A stretch of 64,000 nucleotides of DNA. Origin: Erythrocercus mccallii (Eukaryota; Chordata; Aves; Passeriformes; Dicruridae). Shown piece after piece: positions 31,923-45,799 of this stretch. The position numbers were made by a program, and so were the translations under genes. The stretch is from the NCBI GenBank assembly GCA_013397435.1, contig VZRG01000264.1:372001-436000 (forward strand). Reading direction: 5' to 3'. The stretch's first letter is position 1; each line of letters opens with the position of its first letter. The notes under the pieces were generated by a model. The model searched no databases, was not told the origin of the DNA, and saw only the letters and a list, made by a program, of their open reading frames with translations.

Positions 31923-34900
31923 CTAGAAGGAAAAAAAGGAGAAAGTGTTTGTCACATTACTCATAGTTCTAACATCAAATCTATGTCTGAAGCCAGGGTA
32001 ACCAATCGGGACCGTAACACAGTAATAATTATATCTGCCCAGATTTCAGAGCAAGTTATCTTCACAATTACTTTCAATTAATGCTTTCAATGACATTTCT
32101 TTATGTACTAAAAAGCCTGCAAGAATAGTAGAATTGGTTTTCAAAGCCATCAATGCAGTCTGTTATTCCCTCTGCTCTCTGCATGAGCAGGAAAGATCAT
32201 CATCATCTGATCATGTAGTTAATAGCATTATGTATGATATTCCTTCACCCAACTCCTCCAATATCCTCATACTACTTTTTCTCTAATTTGCTTAGGTGAC
32301 CTTGGTCACAATCTATCCTGATATACATTAAGGAGCCAGCAAATGGACATAAAGGGAACCTGAAACCTAGAGAAACAAACTGACACTACCTATAGCTGCT
32401 ATTCTGATCTAACAAAAGAACTAGGCAGTCTATATTACACGCTCTCATAGCTCTACCAATTTGGGAGTTAGAACTCAGTTCTTCCGCATCCCTGCTGACT
32501 GAAACTCTGGAAGAAGTTTGCACTTATCCCTGTAGGGACATCAAAATTGAAGTCACAGGTGCATAACAGTCCCATAAAAAAAGGAAATAATTTACTTGTT
32601 TGATACATCAAAGTGATCAATTCTGTAGGCATAGTATTATAGATTCACCAAAACTCATTAATATGTAAGTAAATGATGCAATTTTTAAATTTTTTTTCAA
32701 GTTTACTCAAATCCTACACACAACCACATGTCTGCTGTAACTCCTTTCTGTCTACCTTCATCAGGTCCCTCCACCTGGAGAGGTTTCTATCTAGTGTAAC
32801 TTTTGGCGCCCCATCTCAGAAAGCCATGTTTATAGAGATGAGCACAAACAGCAAAACATGCATACACCAGGCACCCTCATTATGTTACTGATATCACAAC
32901 CTACTGAGAAATACAAGCAGGGATTTGTCTCAGATAGGCTCCTCTGCTCTCCACAAATTCATCATTTTCTAAGCATTAGGTCAGCAATAAGCTTTAGAAT
33001 TTAGTATATTGTCACTTGCCCCAGTCACCTGATGTGCAAATGCCAATGACGTTCCTGGGCTAAGAGTCTCCATCCTGCATTACACTTACAACAATGCGTA
33101 AAACTAAGAGAAAACATCTGTCCTTTCCACGGTCTACCTACTCAACTGAGCCCTTTTTCACACCAATTTCAAGGCTCATTACTATTAGCTATTTTGTTAT
33201 TAAGGAGATGCTTCCTCTGTAAAGTAAGAAAAAAGGATAAAAATAATTATCATTCCAAATCACACAACTATCACAGGGAATCAACTCCAGATTTCTGTAA
33301 AAACCATGCAACACACATGAGCAGAAACTGAAGTAGAAGTCTGTCCAACCACAGTTTAGCCTAAGTAAAACGAGGAATACTGTAAGTGATACAAGCATGT
33401 TTATTACACAACCGGAACTGGATTACCTTAGCTATATTACCAGTATATCCTGGAACCAGAGTAAGATGATTTTCCTGTTCCCACAAAACACTTAGCTGTT
33501 GTTTTAAAATATGAATGTTTCTGAAAGAGAATGAACATCCCTTTATAACACAGGTAGTACATTGCAGTAGTCTCTTTTACTAAAATGAATTATTAATTCT
33601 GCATACAGACTTAGCCTATACAACAGATATTGCCACAAGGTCTGAAAAATTTTGATTCCATTTCTACAGCATTTGTATAATCCCTGATATGACTGTCCTA
33701 CATGTATTAAAACAGTAGCAAAAAACCTCCAAAACTAGTAACTTGACTATCCTTTAAGTAACTTGACTATCCTTTTAATCTTTAACTTTAAAATTATAAT
33801 TTTGCTTTTTGTAGGCAAGTTGTGCTCCTACTGATCAAAATTAAAATCGACTGGATGAAATAGGCTACACAAACACATTTAAATATTTCCCAACACTATA
33901 CTCACCCATCTTCTGCCTTTTCTGTATGTGCAGATAGTTCTGACCACCATCTTTTAATGACAGCCTGAAGCCAGTTTAAACCAACTATCACATACCTGTA
34001 ACAACACATTTTATACATTATGCACTTCCCCTTCCCTGTACATTATCTGCAGGCCAGATAAAGCAATGAGATAGATTTGTAAGCAATTTAGAAAGCAACA
34101 CATTCTCTATTCTGGAAGAAGGAAAATCTAGACAAATTGGTAGGTTTAAATACTTGCTTACACTTGCAATTTTTAAGTGGTAAACCGAAGTTCTTGTCGA
34201 AAAAGCAGAAGAAAACTCTCCCTTGATTTCCTGTTAGAAAGCATACTGAAACCTCAGTGCTATTCTTTTTTACTGTTTAGGATAAATAAATCTGTGTAAG
34301 GGCAAACCAGTCCTCTCCCCCAAGTCCCTAACATTGCAGAAAACAATTTCTGCACCGCTGTTTTGTTAACGAATAAAGGTCAGAGGAAAGCTTCCATTCT
34401 GGAGCTTTCTCATTTTCTGAGAAAGGCAGAGTTGGGAGAAGTGCAGAGGGAACAAGAGTCAGAGGATAAAAACCATTGATTTCTAGGGCTCTGCATAGCC
34501 AGGAAGTAATAATGTTTTAAAAACATCCCAAGCTGATACTTACTCTTCGTATTTGCTTTTAAGGAGAGATTTCACTAAAGGCAAAAGATCTACACAGCAG
34601 CCAACTGAAACATATGGTTTTTCTTCCTGTAAACTTAAAAAACAAGATGTTTCAGAAGTGCTTGAATCTCAGCGTGGTTGTAAGCAGATTCTAATCCCCC
34701 ACTTTTTTCTATTTGTACCTGTTTGTAAGCACAGGAAGGCAGTCTACTACTACTCCAAGATCCTGTATCCTAGAAACATTAAGAATAAAATCAGAAGTGT
34801 TACTAGTAGATCCTACTACTAGTAGTAGAAGCATATACTTCTACTATGTTTTCAAAAAGTGTAACTAAGTCACAACATTTATGGAACTGCTGAAATTACT

Positions 34901-37900
34901 GTGGCATATTTGAGATTGCTATCATTTTAAGGTTGTAAGAGACTTATTTTACCTCACTAAGTAGGCTACCAGTTCACTTATACTTCTCCTTCTCCAAAAG
35001 GTTAAAGCCACGTTCAGTCTCAGATTCCTGCTGAAAAGAACTTGAGCCATAGTTTCATGGTCCTGAGAAACCTGCATGTTTTTAAAAATATAAAAAGTTG
35101 CCACAAGTTAAATAGCCAGCAATAAAACAATAAGCTACTCTAATATAATCTGGTATATGATAATACACTTTTCTACCTGTATGTTGATGAGTCTGTTTTA
35201 GACATTTATCTAAGAATAGACTTAAATCCAAAAATTTCCCTTAGAAGGGGGCACAAAAATATTAGACCTACTTTACATGAAAGTTGCAAGAATAAGGTTT
35301 GTACCTCTTTACCACCTAAGACAGGTATGTAATAATTAAAATGAGCATTCATGAGCACCAACCTATAATTCTTACCAATGCTGAGAACTTTTTACTTAGA
35401 TGGTTATTAATTTTGACATAATTTAGATACAAGTAGTTACATGTATTATTCCGAACTCAGACAGAAAAGGTTCATTTCTGAAAAAGCTTGTTCTCTGAAT
35501 GAAGTTCAGGCATTTTAATTAATTAGACCTTGGACTGGAATAAACACCGCAGAGCCACACACATCCCTCAAACCAGTTAAACAATCATTTGTGGCCAGAG
35601 GCCAGTGACCTGTCCTTAGCTTCTCAGAAAATGAATCTTCCCCTGTCTTCATCTATTTACCCATCTTTCTGCAACCTCTTTATTGTAGCTATTCTGCTCT
35701 TTTCTCGAAACCAAATTAAACAGCACAGAAGTGCTGCAGATTGCACCTTCAGCCCACTGGCCTCTCAGGGATCTCTCCTCATGGCAGCCCACATTTACAG
35801 CACTGTGACATGGTGATGGTCTCTGATCTTACCTTCCCTGCCATGCCTCACCTTAAACTCATAGCAAGCCTCAATGAGTAACAAAAATCTACTGTGACAG
35901 AAATGCAAGCTTCAACATTAAGGGCCTTTAAATGGTCTTCATTGTCACAAAATCCATTTCATTTAAATAGCTGACCTTTTAGCCAGTTTCAAAAGCCTTG
36001 CAAGCATCCACTAGGTCTCCTCAACCAATCCCAACAAGAAATAAAGCTCATACAAACACTTAAGTTAGTTTCGTACAAAGTTGATACTGCTATTGAAAAT
36101 TGTTCAAATCTACCTCACCCGTTTACTCTCATTGATATGCTAACATTTTTACACTTCTATAAACACACATATGGACATGTGTCCTGGCAGTTCATGAAAA
36201 CTAAGCAGGTCAAAACAACATTCTCCTTTGGTGCTGGTACAATTTTAACCCAGTCAAGTCTGGCAGATCTGAGCTTCTGACCCAACACAAATATGAGGAA
36301 AAGTGGCAGGACTGTAACTGTTGACAACTGTCAACACATCACCATAAACTTTATCACCATAAACTGACAGACTGTACATCTTGGTATTTGCAGAACTGAA
36401 AGAAATTAATCTAAAGAAAGAAAATTTTCACAGCTAATTACTAATTTTATAAACTGAAGTTTCTTCAAACTCTACCCACCTCTGAAAAAAATGCGCTGTA
36501 TTTGGATGAGGGGCCTTCTGTTTGAGATGAGCCAGAGTCACTAGAATTCAGCAAGTGTGTACGACTGTTGTGAAGTTTTGCTGGCAGATTCCCTGCACAA
36601 GCCAGTTCATTTTCTTTATTTGCCATGTCACGGCCCCTAGATTTAGGGCACAGTTTCTTTCTGTAACAAGGCCAAGGCTTTGGAGTATAACAATGAACTT
36701 TCCTTTTACAATACACCACTTTGAAAAGAGAGAGGGGACTGGTCACCGTTTTTCCAACTGTTACTCTGCAATAATAAAGCACTATTTTAGTGAAGGTTGA
36801 CCCAAACCAAATCAATTGCATTATTATGTTTATATTTTTATATATCTCTAAGTATTAATTCAGTAGTCGGAATTCAAGTTTTTGAAAATGTTTTTCCCCC
36901 AGTACAGATCTTAATGACACTTGGGTTTTCAGAAGTCATGCCACTGATATTCTTTCCTTTTTTTATTAATGCAGAGACTCATTATTATGGAAGAAAACAC
37001 AAGAACCAAGAACTGTCATTGAAATCAAGACTTATCATCCATTTGTGTTTGCTTTAGGGTTGTAATCAATTTCAACTGCATCTTCCTCCCTACCTCTGTC
37101 ATACTTTTAAACTCAGATATCACACAGCACAGCCCTCCTACCTGTTTGTGTATGAAGCCAGCTGTTTTGGAGATTTCTTACCCTGGGAGAAAGGAAATAG
37201 AGGAAAAAAAGCTGTATTACTAAAAAGGGTGAAACACTCCCATCTATACTATTATAATTAATGGTAACACATTATGCACATCAGCAAGACAATGTTATGA
37301 TTTTTTTTTGTTAACACAGGCCATAAAACGTTAGTCTTAATACAGAATTTCAATAAACAGAGGATATTGACATCTTCACCACTGTTTGAAGAGGTCTTAC
37401 AGTAAGTTTGCCTCTCTAGTGCTTCCTCTGTACTCCACTGTCTTACTCTTCAGCCAGTAACACAGGTATGAGGTTATAAAAACTACTTTTGAGTAGCAAG
37501 AATCCAGTGAAAATCTACGTGTTACCAACGTGGTAGATGAAGCTGTATGATTATATGACAGATCCATTTCAATGAATTTCAATTTTACCTACTACACCTC
37601 CCACTTGTGCCATGTAGCTCTCTTGGCAAGAAAGAACTTTTTCATGACAGAATTCTTGTATTGAAACATTTTTGGCTAAATTGCAGAAAAGCAGGCAAGA
37701 GTAAGACCGCATCAGTACCTACTGCTCATATGGAGGATATGATGCACTGATCTGTGCCGCCTTATGAAAACACACAGTTTTCATAATATAACTGCTGTTC
37801 AGCTTAAAGTTCTACTGCACAGCTAAACATCAAATGCTTAGTAGTGCTGTACTTCTAGATTTAGACTGCTCAGAACTATGAACTTGTTTAAATCTTTACT

Positions 37901-38067
37901 TCACTTTTCTCAGAGGACATAAAACAACCCAACAAACAACACGAACAGCTTACCTCCTTCATGATCTTTTTAGTGTAAGAAGAGATTCTTTTTCTGGGGA
38001 GATCAATGGGATGACCTTCAATATGCAATACTTTCTGTTTTTTAACATTGTGAACTTCAGATGCCAT
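31890..38067 (-). CDS. KATNBL1: Katanin p80 WD40-subunit B1-like protein 1 (nine coding exons, complete)
   Basis: Joined exons 38067-37954, 37182-37142, 36765-36480, 35071-34953, 34769-34719, 34633-34544, 33995-33906, 33520-33427 and 31922-31890 give 918 nt, or 305 residues; the human protein has 304. All phases agree. The product is a regulator of katanin, the AAA ATPase that severs microtubules. It resembles the C-terminal con80 part of KATNB1, lacks WD40 repeats, binds katanin p60 subunits, and is mainly nuclear until mitosis. Seen here: a basic N-terminal stretch fitting a nuclear signal (LPRKRISSYTKK, about 23-34); a Ser-rich linker with MANKENELACAG and SSDSGSSQTE; then the helical con80-like domain from about residue 150 (SQDHETMAQVLFSRN, LTFWRRRSISELVAYLVR, YVIVGLNWLQAVIKRWWSEL), ending AYLLQLH. 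The 5' noncoding part probably starts in the CpG island near 46 kb. Confidence 0.96.
33427..33520 (-). CDS. KATNBL1: KATNBL1 coding exon 8
   Basis: 94 nt encoding NIHILKQQLSVLWEQENHLT and LVPGYTGNIAK. The acceptor is TCTCTTTCAG and the donor is CTAAG|GTAATC. Confidence 0.96.
33737..33777. repeat. Two copies of a 20-bp unit
   Basis: AGTAACTTGACTATCCTTTA occurs twice in tandem in the intron between KATNBL1 exons 7 and 8. Confidence 0.85.
33906..33995 (-). CDS. KATNBL1: KATNBL1 coding exon 7
   Basis: 90 nt encoding YVIVGLNWLQAVIKRWWSEL then SAHTEKAED. The human copy has SSKTEIIND at the end. Confidence 0.96.
34544..34633 (-). CDS. KATNBL1: KATNBL1 coding exon 6
   Basis: 90 nt encoding LQEEKPYVSVGCCVDLLPLV and KSLLKSKYE. 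The acceptor used is TTTTTTAAG at 34634; a CAG seven bases downstream would break the frame. The donor is GAAGA|GTAAGT. Confidence 0.92.
34719..34769 (-). CDS. KATNBL1: KATNBL1 coding exon 5
   Basis: 51 nt encoding IQDLGVVVDCLPVLTN flanked by split codons. The acceptor is TTTCTAG and the donor is AACAG|GTACAA. It matches human IEDLGVVVDCLPVLTN. Confidence 0.94.
34823..34846. repeat. Perfect 9-bp hairpin in a KATNBL1 intron
   Basis: The arms TAGTAGAAG (34823-34831) and CTTCTACTA (34838-34846) flank a 6-nt loop. Overlapping CTA/TAG triplet runs upstream make this a small palindromic, repeat-rich patch between exons 4 and 5. Confidence 0.8.
34953..35071 (-). CDS. KATNBL1: KATNBL1 coding exon 4
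   Basis: 119 nt encoding VSQDHETMAQVLFSRN, then LRLNVALTFWRRRSISELV and AYLV, the first helices of the con80-like domain. Confidence 0.96.
36480..36765 (-). CDS. KATNBL1: KATNBL1 coding exon 3
   Basis: 286 nt encoding VTVGKTVTSP, the basic CYRKK region, MANKENELACAG and SSDSGSSQTEGPSSKYSAFF. The acceptor is TATTGCAG and the donor is TCAGAG|GTGGGT. Confidence 0.96.
37142..37182 (-). CDS. KATNBL1: KATNBL1 coding exon 2
   Basis: 41-nt microexon-like exon encoding GKKSPKQLASYTN plus 2 nt of Arg. The acceptor is TTTCTCCCAG and the donor is AACAG|GTAGGA. It matches human KKSPKQLAAYINR. Confidence 0.94.
37954..38067 (-). CDS. KATNBL1: KATNBL1 coding exon 1
   Basis: 38 codons: MASEVHNVKKQKVL through LPRKRISSYTKKIMKE. 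The donor is AAGGAG|GTAAGC. A GAGAACAG acceptor 14 nt upstream of the ATG shows this is not the first transcribed exon. Confidence 0.95.
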
Positions 38068-40789
38068 AATCTCTCAAATCCCTGTTCTCAAGGGAAAGAT
38101 ATTTAGTTGTATTTTCTAAAACATTCCATCGGCTTTCTTCAAATAAAGCTAACAACACTAGAATTCAACTATTTCCTATATATATCCTATATATAACCCA
38201 AGACATCCTTTAGCAAATTTTAGCTGGAGGTCTTACTAGTAACGTGTTGAGCATTTCAAAATCCCTGTTTAGCTTTCAAAAATGAGGGAACAAAACCAAA
38301 ATCACCCCAAGAAACAGAGGCAGAGATTTTGTTTTTACACCAATTTCTACATCTCCACTGAGAGTGCCATACAAACAAGAATTCAAGTAAAAAAATAGGG
38401 CAATTTATGACACTCTTTCCTCACACTATGAAATTCATCTGCTGCCTAGAGAAAAATAATTGGTTTCACACCTGTTTCCAAGTGTGAAAGGCAGCTAAAA
38501 TCTGATTCTTGTTTTTCAGGAAGAAAGCAAACTTCATCAAAACAACAAAGGTTGAAAAGAAAAAAGAAATGAAAGATCTTCTCCTTAGTTTACTGGAAAA
38601 TATACATCCCCCTCCCCCTGACTTTTGTCAAAGCAGTACTTCGGCTATTTTTCATACTAAACGCCACAACTTTATTTTATGTTTAAAGTCCTTTGTCTTG
38701 AAGCATGCAAGTATTTCTGTAAGAATGAACATCAATATTGAGACAGTCGTACATGTGATTTTGCATCTTTTGTAACTGATCAGAAGATCTATTGCTTGAG
38801 ACTAGGTTCAACTGCTACTATTCTTGAAGTGTTTTAGCAAGATATCCTATGCTAATTTTAAAAGACAACCGCTTGCACCAATATTACTGGTTTGTCCCCT
38901 AAAAGGTGAAACTCTGGTCTCAAAGCCCAATCTCCTCTACATCTTTAGCAGCAGCCCTATCCCTTTTACTCTATGTAGCAGATTTACCCCATATTAAGAA
39001 CTTCAGCATTTAAAAGACTAAGACACTGAGCACTGAATAAGCCAGATGGGAAACAGCTTATTAGCCATGAAGATCCATGCAGCAGCTAAAGGTTGTCAAA
39101 TAAAACAAGCAGGTGGCAGACTCAAAACAAGACAGATGCTGTATTTAGGCACATTAAAATCCCTGTTGTAGGGTACAGTAGAAGAAAAAGAAAATTGTTC
39201 AAATGTTCTGGTATTCTTTAGAATTGGATCAGTACTAAAGAACTTCACTTGAGATCCCACTCTCAAAAAACAGAGTATTTATTGACAGAATCTCTTACCC
39301 TTTAAGATGGGAACATGGAACCCTCAGACTACGGCAAGAACTGCAAATGGCAGCATTATTTATGGTAATATCTTTAACAGCTGGTAGCCAGTATTTTTCC
39401 AGATATAAGTCTGGCTTAAGGCTGGTTCATTAACTTAATTTTTTCACACTATGAGATAGTGATGAAGAGTTATCACTTTGTTAGTTCTCCACACTTCCTA
39501 TCCTTCCACATAGGCTTGCAAACAAACTTTTCCCTAAAGTTTAGAAAAAAACTCACAAAAACAAACACCATTTTCTCTGCCTATCAGACTGGTTAAAACA
39601 ATTATTTGGACTCAAAATGGGCTGTACATTAAAATTTGAACTTGGAGCACAATAGAAAGGCATATGCTAAACAACTTTCAAAGAAAAACCCAAGAATCCT
39701 AAAATCCAAACAAATCTATCCTTTTATTCAGGTCAGTGATGAAGAGGACTTGGAAAAATTCTTGACTTTTTTTTTTCTTCTATCCACTGTTTGACAGTAA
39801 TACTGAGGGGAATGCAGTAAACTAAAATATTAGGGGGAACAACCTCCAACCACCAGAGTTAAAACCCACAGTCAGCTCATCAGATGTTAAAAAATCCCTA
39901 ATCTGTTGCTGAAGAATAATTTTTGTGACTCCTCCCACAACACACTATCAGCTTACAATTCTTCATGCCTAACAGTGACTCTTCATTATTCCTTGTTCAA
40001 TAAATGATCTCAATCTACTCTCAACTTTGACACTAAGCAGTACACAAGAATCTGATCACCAAAATATATGACAGCATTATGTAACTAGAATACTTTTTGC
40101 TTAGAAGAAGTGTAAAATATTAGAAGGCTAGAAAGGAATGTCTTACTAAGGAAAGTCAATTAGCGTAACAGTTTTTAATACTGGGCTCTAAAGAACATCT
40201 AACATCTCAAAATACCTGGTCTGGAGCTACTTGAACTAGAAAGAGAGGACTCTGGATGGGAAGTTCCTTAGAAAAGGTTGCATGTGTCCAGCAGAAAAAT
40301 TAAGAGAATTTTACACTAAGAAATCTGACATAAGAATATATTGTTCCCCAGCCTCCCAGCTGAAACAGAATGAAACAACAGAATTATCAATTCTTTCCTT
40401 AAAGACTGGTAAGAGAAATTCAAAAGGCCAAAAGATGATCAAATATCAAGGAACACCTGATGAAGCAAAGTAAAATCCTTTTGTATGACTTCACTGTCCA
40501 ACAGATTAGGGAGGTTTCCATAGTTTAACCAGTTGAGGGTCTCAAACTATGTAGAAGTAGCACTGAACATTTAAGCAGTAATTAAACAGCTGTGTTTTTA
40601 ACCAAGGTGCAGAATCTCTCCCTTGGAACTGACAAAGTAGCTGAAGAAAACACAGTCAATATTTAAAGAGTGCCTCAAGGAAGATCCAGACTGACATCTC
40701 TGTTGCGCTAATTAGTAAACAATGTAATCAAGAACAGACTTAGTGGACACAAACAAATAATATAATGGGAAAGATTCAGCCTGGCTGTC

Positions 40790-41185
40790 ACTAAGGCAAC
40801 ACAGTCTGGAAAAGAGAAGGTTCCAGGGTGACCCCACTGCGGGCTTCCAGTACCTAAAGGGGCTACAAGAGAGCTGGAGAGGGACTTTTTACCTGGGCAT
40901 TTGTAATAGACCAAAGGGTAATAAATACCTTCAGACTGAAAGTGGGTAGGTTTAGATTGGATATTAGGACAAAATTCTTTACTGAGAGGGTGGTAAGGCA
41001 CTGGAACACATTTCCCAGAGAAGTCATTAATGCCTTGTCCCTGGAAGTGTTCAAGGCCAAGTTAGATGGGGCTTTGAGCAGTCTGGTCTAGTGGAAAGCG
41101 TCCCTTCCTTCCCATGGCAGGGAAATTGGAACTACAAGATCTTTAAGGTCCGTTTTAACCCAAATTATTCTATGATTCTATGAAG
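40790..41185 (+). mobile_element. CR1 LINE 3' fragment
   Basis: Degraded CR1 3' end in KATNBL1 intron 1, opposite to the gene. Markers are TTGGATATTAGGACAAAATT, CCCTGGAAGTGTTCAAGGCC and the tail ATTCTATGATTCTATGA. Confidence 0.88.
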
Positions 41186-41947
41186 TCCTACTCTGCAAAA
41201 TTAATGGAATTTATTAAGAGTATGGGGTAGTACAACATGGATAAAGGGCAACTAAATGATAGACTCTATTTCAGTTTCTAAGTCCCTCACTTAAATCTTG
41301 AGGAAACTAAGCAACCAAGCGAAAAAAGGGAAAGCTTTTGCACGTACAAGTATCTCAGGGAACAGCCACAAACTGTCTAAGTGGTTCCCATACTGCAGAA
41401 AATTACATCCAGATCCCTGGGGAAAACCTGCATTGGTTATGCTCACTCATAATATATTCATAAATGAAGACTGTTGACAATACAAAGTTATACCAGTGAC
41501 AATAAGGCCTAACTGAAGAACTGGAGAAGGACTGTGATGTACAATAAGAGAAGCAATGCTTATAGATCGATATAAAGCAAAGACTATGTATCTGCAGGTA
41601 GAAGAAAATTCTGGGTTCCTATTGGAATCACAGTCTCTGAGCTAGTAACTGCCACTCACAACAGTATCTGGATACAGGACAGTTTACTTTAGATCACTTG
41701 ACTGTTTAGTGCTCCATATGGATCAAGAAATAGTTAGAAAAACAAACAGAACACTATTGTGACACTGCACAGAACTAATTTGTGCCTGTATTTGAAATAC
41801 TGAGAGCAGGGTTAGTTAACTTTCTTTAAAAAACCAAACCAACACTAAAAAGTAAAAACAAACTTCTCAGTAAAATAAAAAACAGCTCAGACAAAGGCAT
41901 GTTAAAAATACATGGAATACCATTCATATAATTAACAACTAATTAGA

Positions 41948-42180
41948 TCAGCCTCTTCAGTCTGGAGAAGAGGCTACTTACAGCCAACGGGGGAAATAAG
42001 ACAAAGGCCTACAAAATGAATGGCTTGGAGAAGTTGCATAGAGACTGTGACCTCTCTTGCCCAATATGAAAATAAAGGCTCAAAAGACAATAGCTGAAGA
42101 TCGGATCAAAACTAACAAGGCAGTTGCGTGCAAATTATAATCAACCTGAACTTGCCACAGAATGTTGTGGACCCAGATAT
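41948..42180 (+). mobile_element. Probable old CR1-like fragment
   Basis: CCTCTTCAGTCTGGAGAAGA resembles the CR1 LFSLEKR region. The rest (GACCTCTCTTGCCCAATATG, GCCACAGAATGTTGTGGACC) is too diverged to be sure. Confidence 0.4.
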
Positions 42181-45100
42181 TTTATATGGGTTCTAGAACT
42201 GTGCAAATACATTAAAAAAAATAGACTGAAAGTGATTCAGATACACAACCCACGTAGTCCAGACAGAGCAGAACATAAGCAGAACAATCTGGTATATACA
42301 AACCTAACAGTGCTATAATAAATGTAGTCAATATCTTAAGAAACCAGCTTTGAAATGCTTAGTAACACCCAGGAAAATGCTGTCTGGCCAGCAATTAAAA
42401 AGATGAATGCTACAAGATGAAAGGCACTTTACATGGCTCATCACAACTTTGATTTCCTATTTGCAGCTGGAAATCATCTAGGGATAGCTAATTAGACACT
42501 ATAGCCCCCTGTAATTTTGGGATATATACAGAGGGTTCTTAAACTGGCAGTAGATACTAATTTGTACAGAGTTAAACAATCTATACCTTAATGTCTTTAA
42601 TTTCTGACTTTTCCCTTGTGATGAGCACAGCTAGCTGTATTTGATCAGGACAATCTGCCATACAATCTCATTGAGGCAAATGCATGTCCCTCACTTTACA
42701 AAGCTTTTAAAATTAAACTAAGGATAGAATGCATGTCCCTTCAGCTCTGCCTTGGTCTATAGAACAATCCTAAACTGTTTCACAACTGAACAAAGTAGAC
42801 TGCAAATCTGAACAGAGATGTATGATTTCATTAAGATGACAGAATCAAATTCCACCAATTTCCCCTACACCATGGGTGATTTCTCATAGCAGACAATATT
42901 CCCTTGTCCTGCTTTTATTCTCTTCAATCTTCAGTAAGCAGGACTAAAATAATAGCAGCCATGTCTCCTGAGAAGAAGCTGGTTTGTCTCCACAATCAAC
43001 AAACAGCACCCATGCAAAGTTTTCTTAAAGGTTCTATTGGTATTTTCTATCTCTCCCAGATGCATTAGAACTCTTTAGGTCATACCAGAATTAGGCAAAG
43101 AAAGTCAGCACTAACAGGCTTTCAAGTGCGTATCTATCAAAGGCAAGTATTAACAACTCTGCCACTCCCTGCCATGTCCTAAGTTCTGGGCAGGGCCCCC
43201 AGAGAGGGACAAACTCTTTTTGGCACCTTATGTAATCTACATGCATATTAACATAATATTATTTTCTTACAGAACACAAGCTGGACTACTTTGCATGGCA
43301 GCAAGGAAAAAGTAAAATAGTTAGATATCTTAAGCCATCAGCAATACCTTTTAAAACATACATTCTTCCATCCTATTCCTTGTCCAAATTCTTAATAGTT
43401 ACTTTTTCCTGCAGCATTCCATGTGCACCAGCTATGGCAAATGTTCCTGTGATTCTTCTCCACCCCACAATAACCCAACTGCAAGTTCAAGGATGACAAT
43501 GTTAAACTCAGATGAAAGAGCTAATTAATCATTACTCCCAAGGAGCGGAGCACCTGTTTTGAAAGCGTCCCAAATAGGTATGCAGCAGGGAAGCAGTAAC
43601 GGTCAACTCATTTCACTGACAGTTATCAGATCTACAATGGTCACAAGAAACTTCCAAGAATGGTTATTTCAAATTTACTTCCAAAATGGTAATTTGCTTA
43701 CAAAAATAAATTAGTACTATCTTATGATATAGAAGTGATTTTGTAAGCTTGGCATAACTTCATTTTAGCTCTGATAAATGTTATAAAACCCATCTGTCTT
43801 TGCTTTAGAAGGCTTCCACACCCTTTGCATATGAAACAGTTTGGGTTTTTTTCAAATTCATTTTTTAGTAATTTATGTACTGACAGTTCACCAGCTGTTA
43901 AATATTGAATTTTCTGAAAAAAAGGAAGTGGAGTTCAAGATTCTAAGGAGTGTGTTAACGCAAAATTTTTCTGCAACATTATAAAGCGTGTTATGTGCCA
44001 GCAGAACACAGGTTTTAAATGTGCTACACCTGTCTGTCCATTTGTTCCAGTTCAAAGTTTCCTATGTTGATAAAAACTACAGGAATTTCACTAATTTAGC
44101 AGTAAATAAAAATACTATTTGAACAACTAGTCATGGTAAATTAGCTTATACCTAAGATATAAGCTTATTTTCCTTTTACATATGGAATTTCTATGTGGCC
44201 CACTGTAAGTCATAGTGAACCTCCAAAAATGTCACAAGTCACAATTAATCCAAGTTTAGTGAGGATGAACCCAGGTGTGCACTAGCTCTCCTTGCGGAGA
44301 TAGCCCAAGAGTCTAATAAGTGAACTTTATTTACATTTTCTACAAAAAAAGAGTTCGTCAAGAACTCAGCTTTCTGCATCTGGAGGTACCATTTACAGAT
44401 ATGTTAAGCTGACATAAAGTAATAGTAGTTATCAGTGGTTAAGTCCTTTCCAAAGTCATCTTTCACTAATGAAAAGACACTTCTACCTCCTGATTTTCAT
44501 TTATGAACAGTCTGGGGACAATAAGTTTGGAAAAGCTTTATAACTGAGAGGTGTTATAAAAGAAATAAATTTCCACAACACTGAAGCTTCCACATTAACA
44601 TTTTACACAACTCTTTAAGAAATCAGCCATGAAATTAAATACAGCAATTTCTTTTATCATTTATTGCTAAACCCAAAGAGTTTTTAAAAAACTGCAGTAA
44701 GAATTTTGAATTCAAACCCAGAGACAGACATACTGGCAAACCCCTCAAGCTCCAAACATGGTGGAGGCCAAGGAAGTACTCCCTACACGCCCACCTGGCT
44801 AAACAGTCTGTGATTACATGTCACACAACTTTCACATTGCTTTTTATGATACCCTCAAATACACTTCTATTATTGATTGTAGTCTGTTAATAGAATTTAA
44901 AAAAGCCTTCTAAATTTATAGTCAAGCTTCTTACCCTAGGACCAACATACAGTTATTTTTGTAAAATAGCTGATTTAAATTATTATAATATATATATCAC
45001 ACACAACCATTATAGATAACAATATTATGAAATATAAATTTAAAAGAGAGGTTTTGAGAGTGGGCAAGCAAATATATATACACGTGGCTATGAGAATACA

Positions 45101-45799
45101 TGCACATCAGCTACTGAAATATGCTTTCTAATACACATGTACAAAACACCTTAATTACATTATTTTTAATGTATTATAATGAAATCCTGAGTTTAAAGAT
45201 TAGGAATTCAAATCAATGGTAATTTCAGTTCAATGAAATAACATTAGAGAAATTTAAATCAAAACTACATGGACTATTAATAAGAAATTAAAGTGACATC
45301 TTTAGACAAGAACACGTTCTTTCCAATCAGCAAGGCCAAAAAGGCACAAACCTGCCTTCTGTTATGCTTTAATTCTACTAAACATAGGTAACTACTTATT
45401 TTTAATTCTTTCCCTGATTACAGCCAGAGAGTAAGAGGAAGAAAAAAACAGGGGAACAGGAAAACCAAAAATGATGTTCCAAGAAGAGAGGGACGAAAGC
45501 TGCTTTTAAGCAAACAGGACTTAACCTTGCTCGAAAGCAAAGCATGTTACAAAAACAGAAGCAAAAGATTTCGCACACCACCACCTGATCTCTCTCATTA
45601 AAAGATCACCCTATTCAAAATGTCTTTAAATCTTTGTGCCAAATCATTCAGCCCAACACTGAAAAAATAATTTGAAGGCTTTTGAACAAAGTAATTAAGG
45701 CAGGATCTGACCTTCAAGCACTTAAGGTTCTCTCCCCCCTTCTTTCCCCCTGGAATCTGTCACACCCAAGAAATTAAACCCGTCAGCGAAGCAGGCCTC

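Larger units (their letters stand above)
38082..45799. other. KATNBL1: Presumed KATNBL1 first intron
   Basis: AT-rich, with the CR1 fragment near 41 kb and an older CR1-like piece near 42 kb. No coding exon was recognised. Confidence 0.55.
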
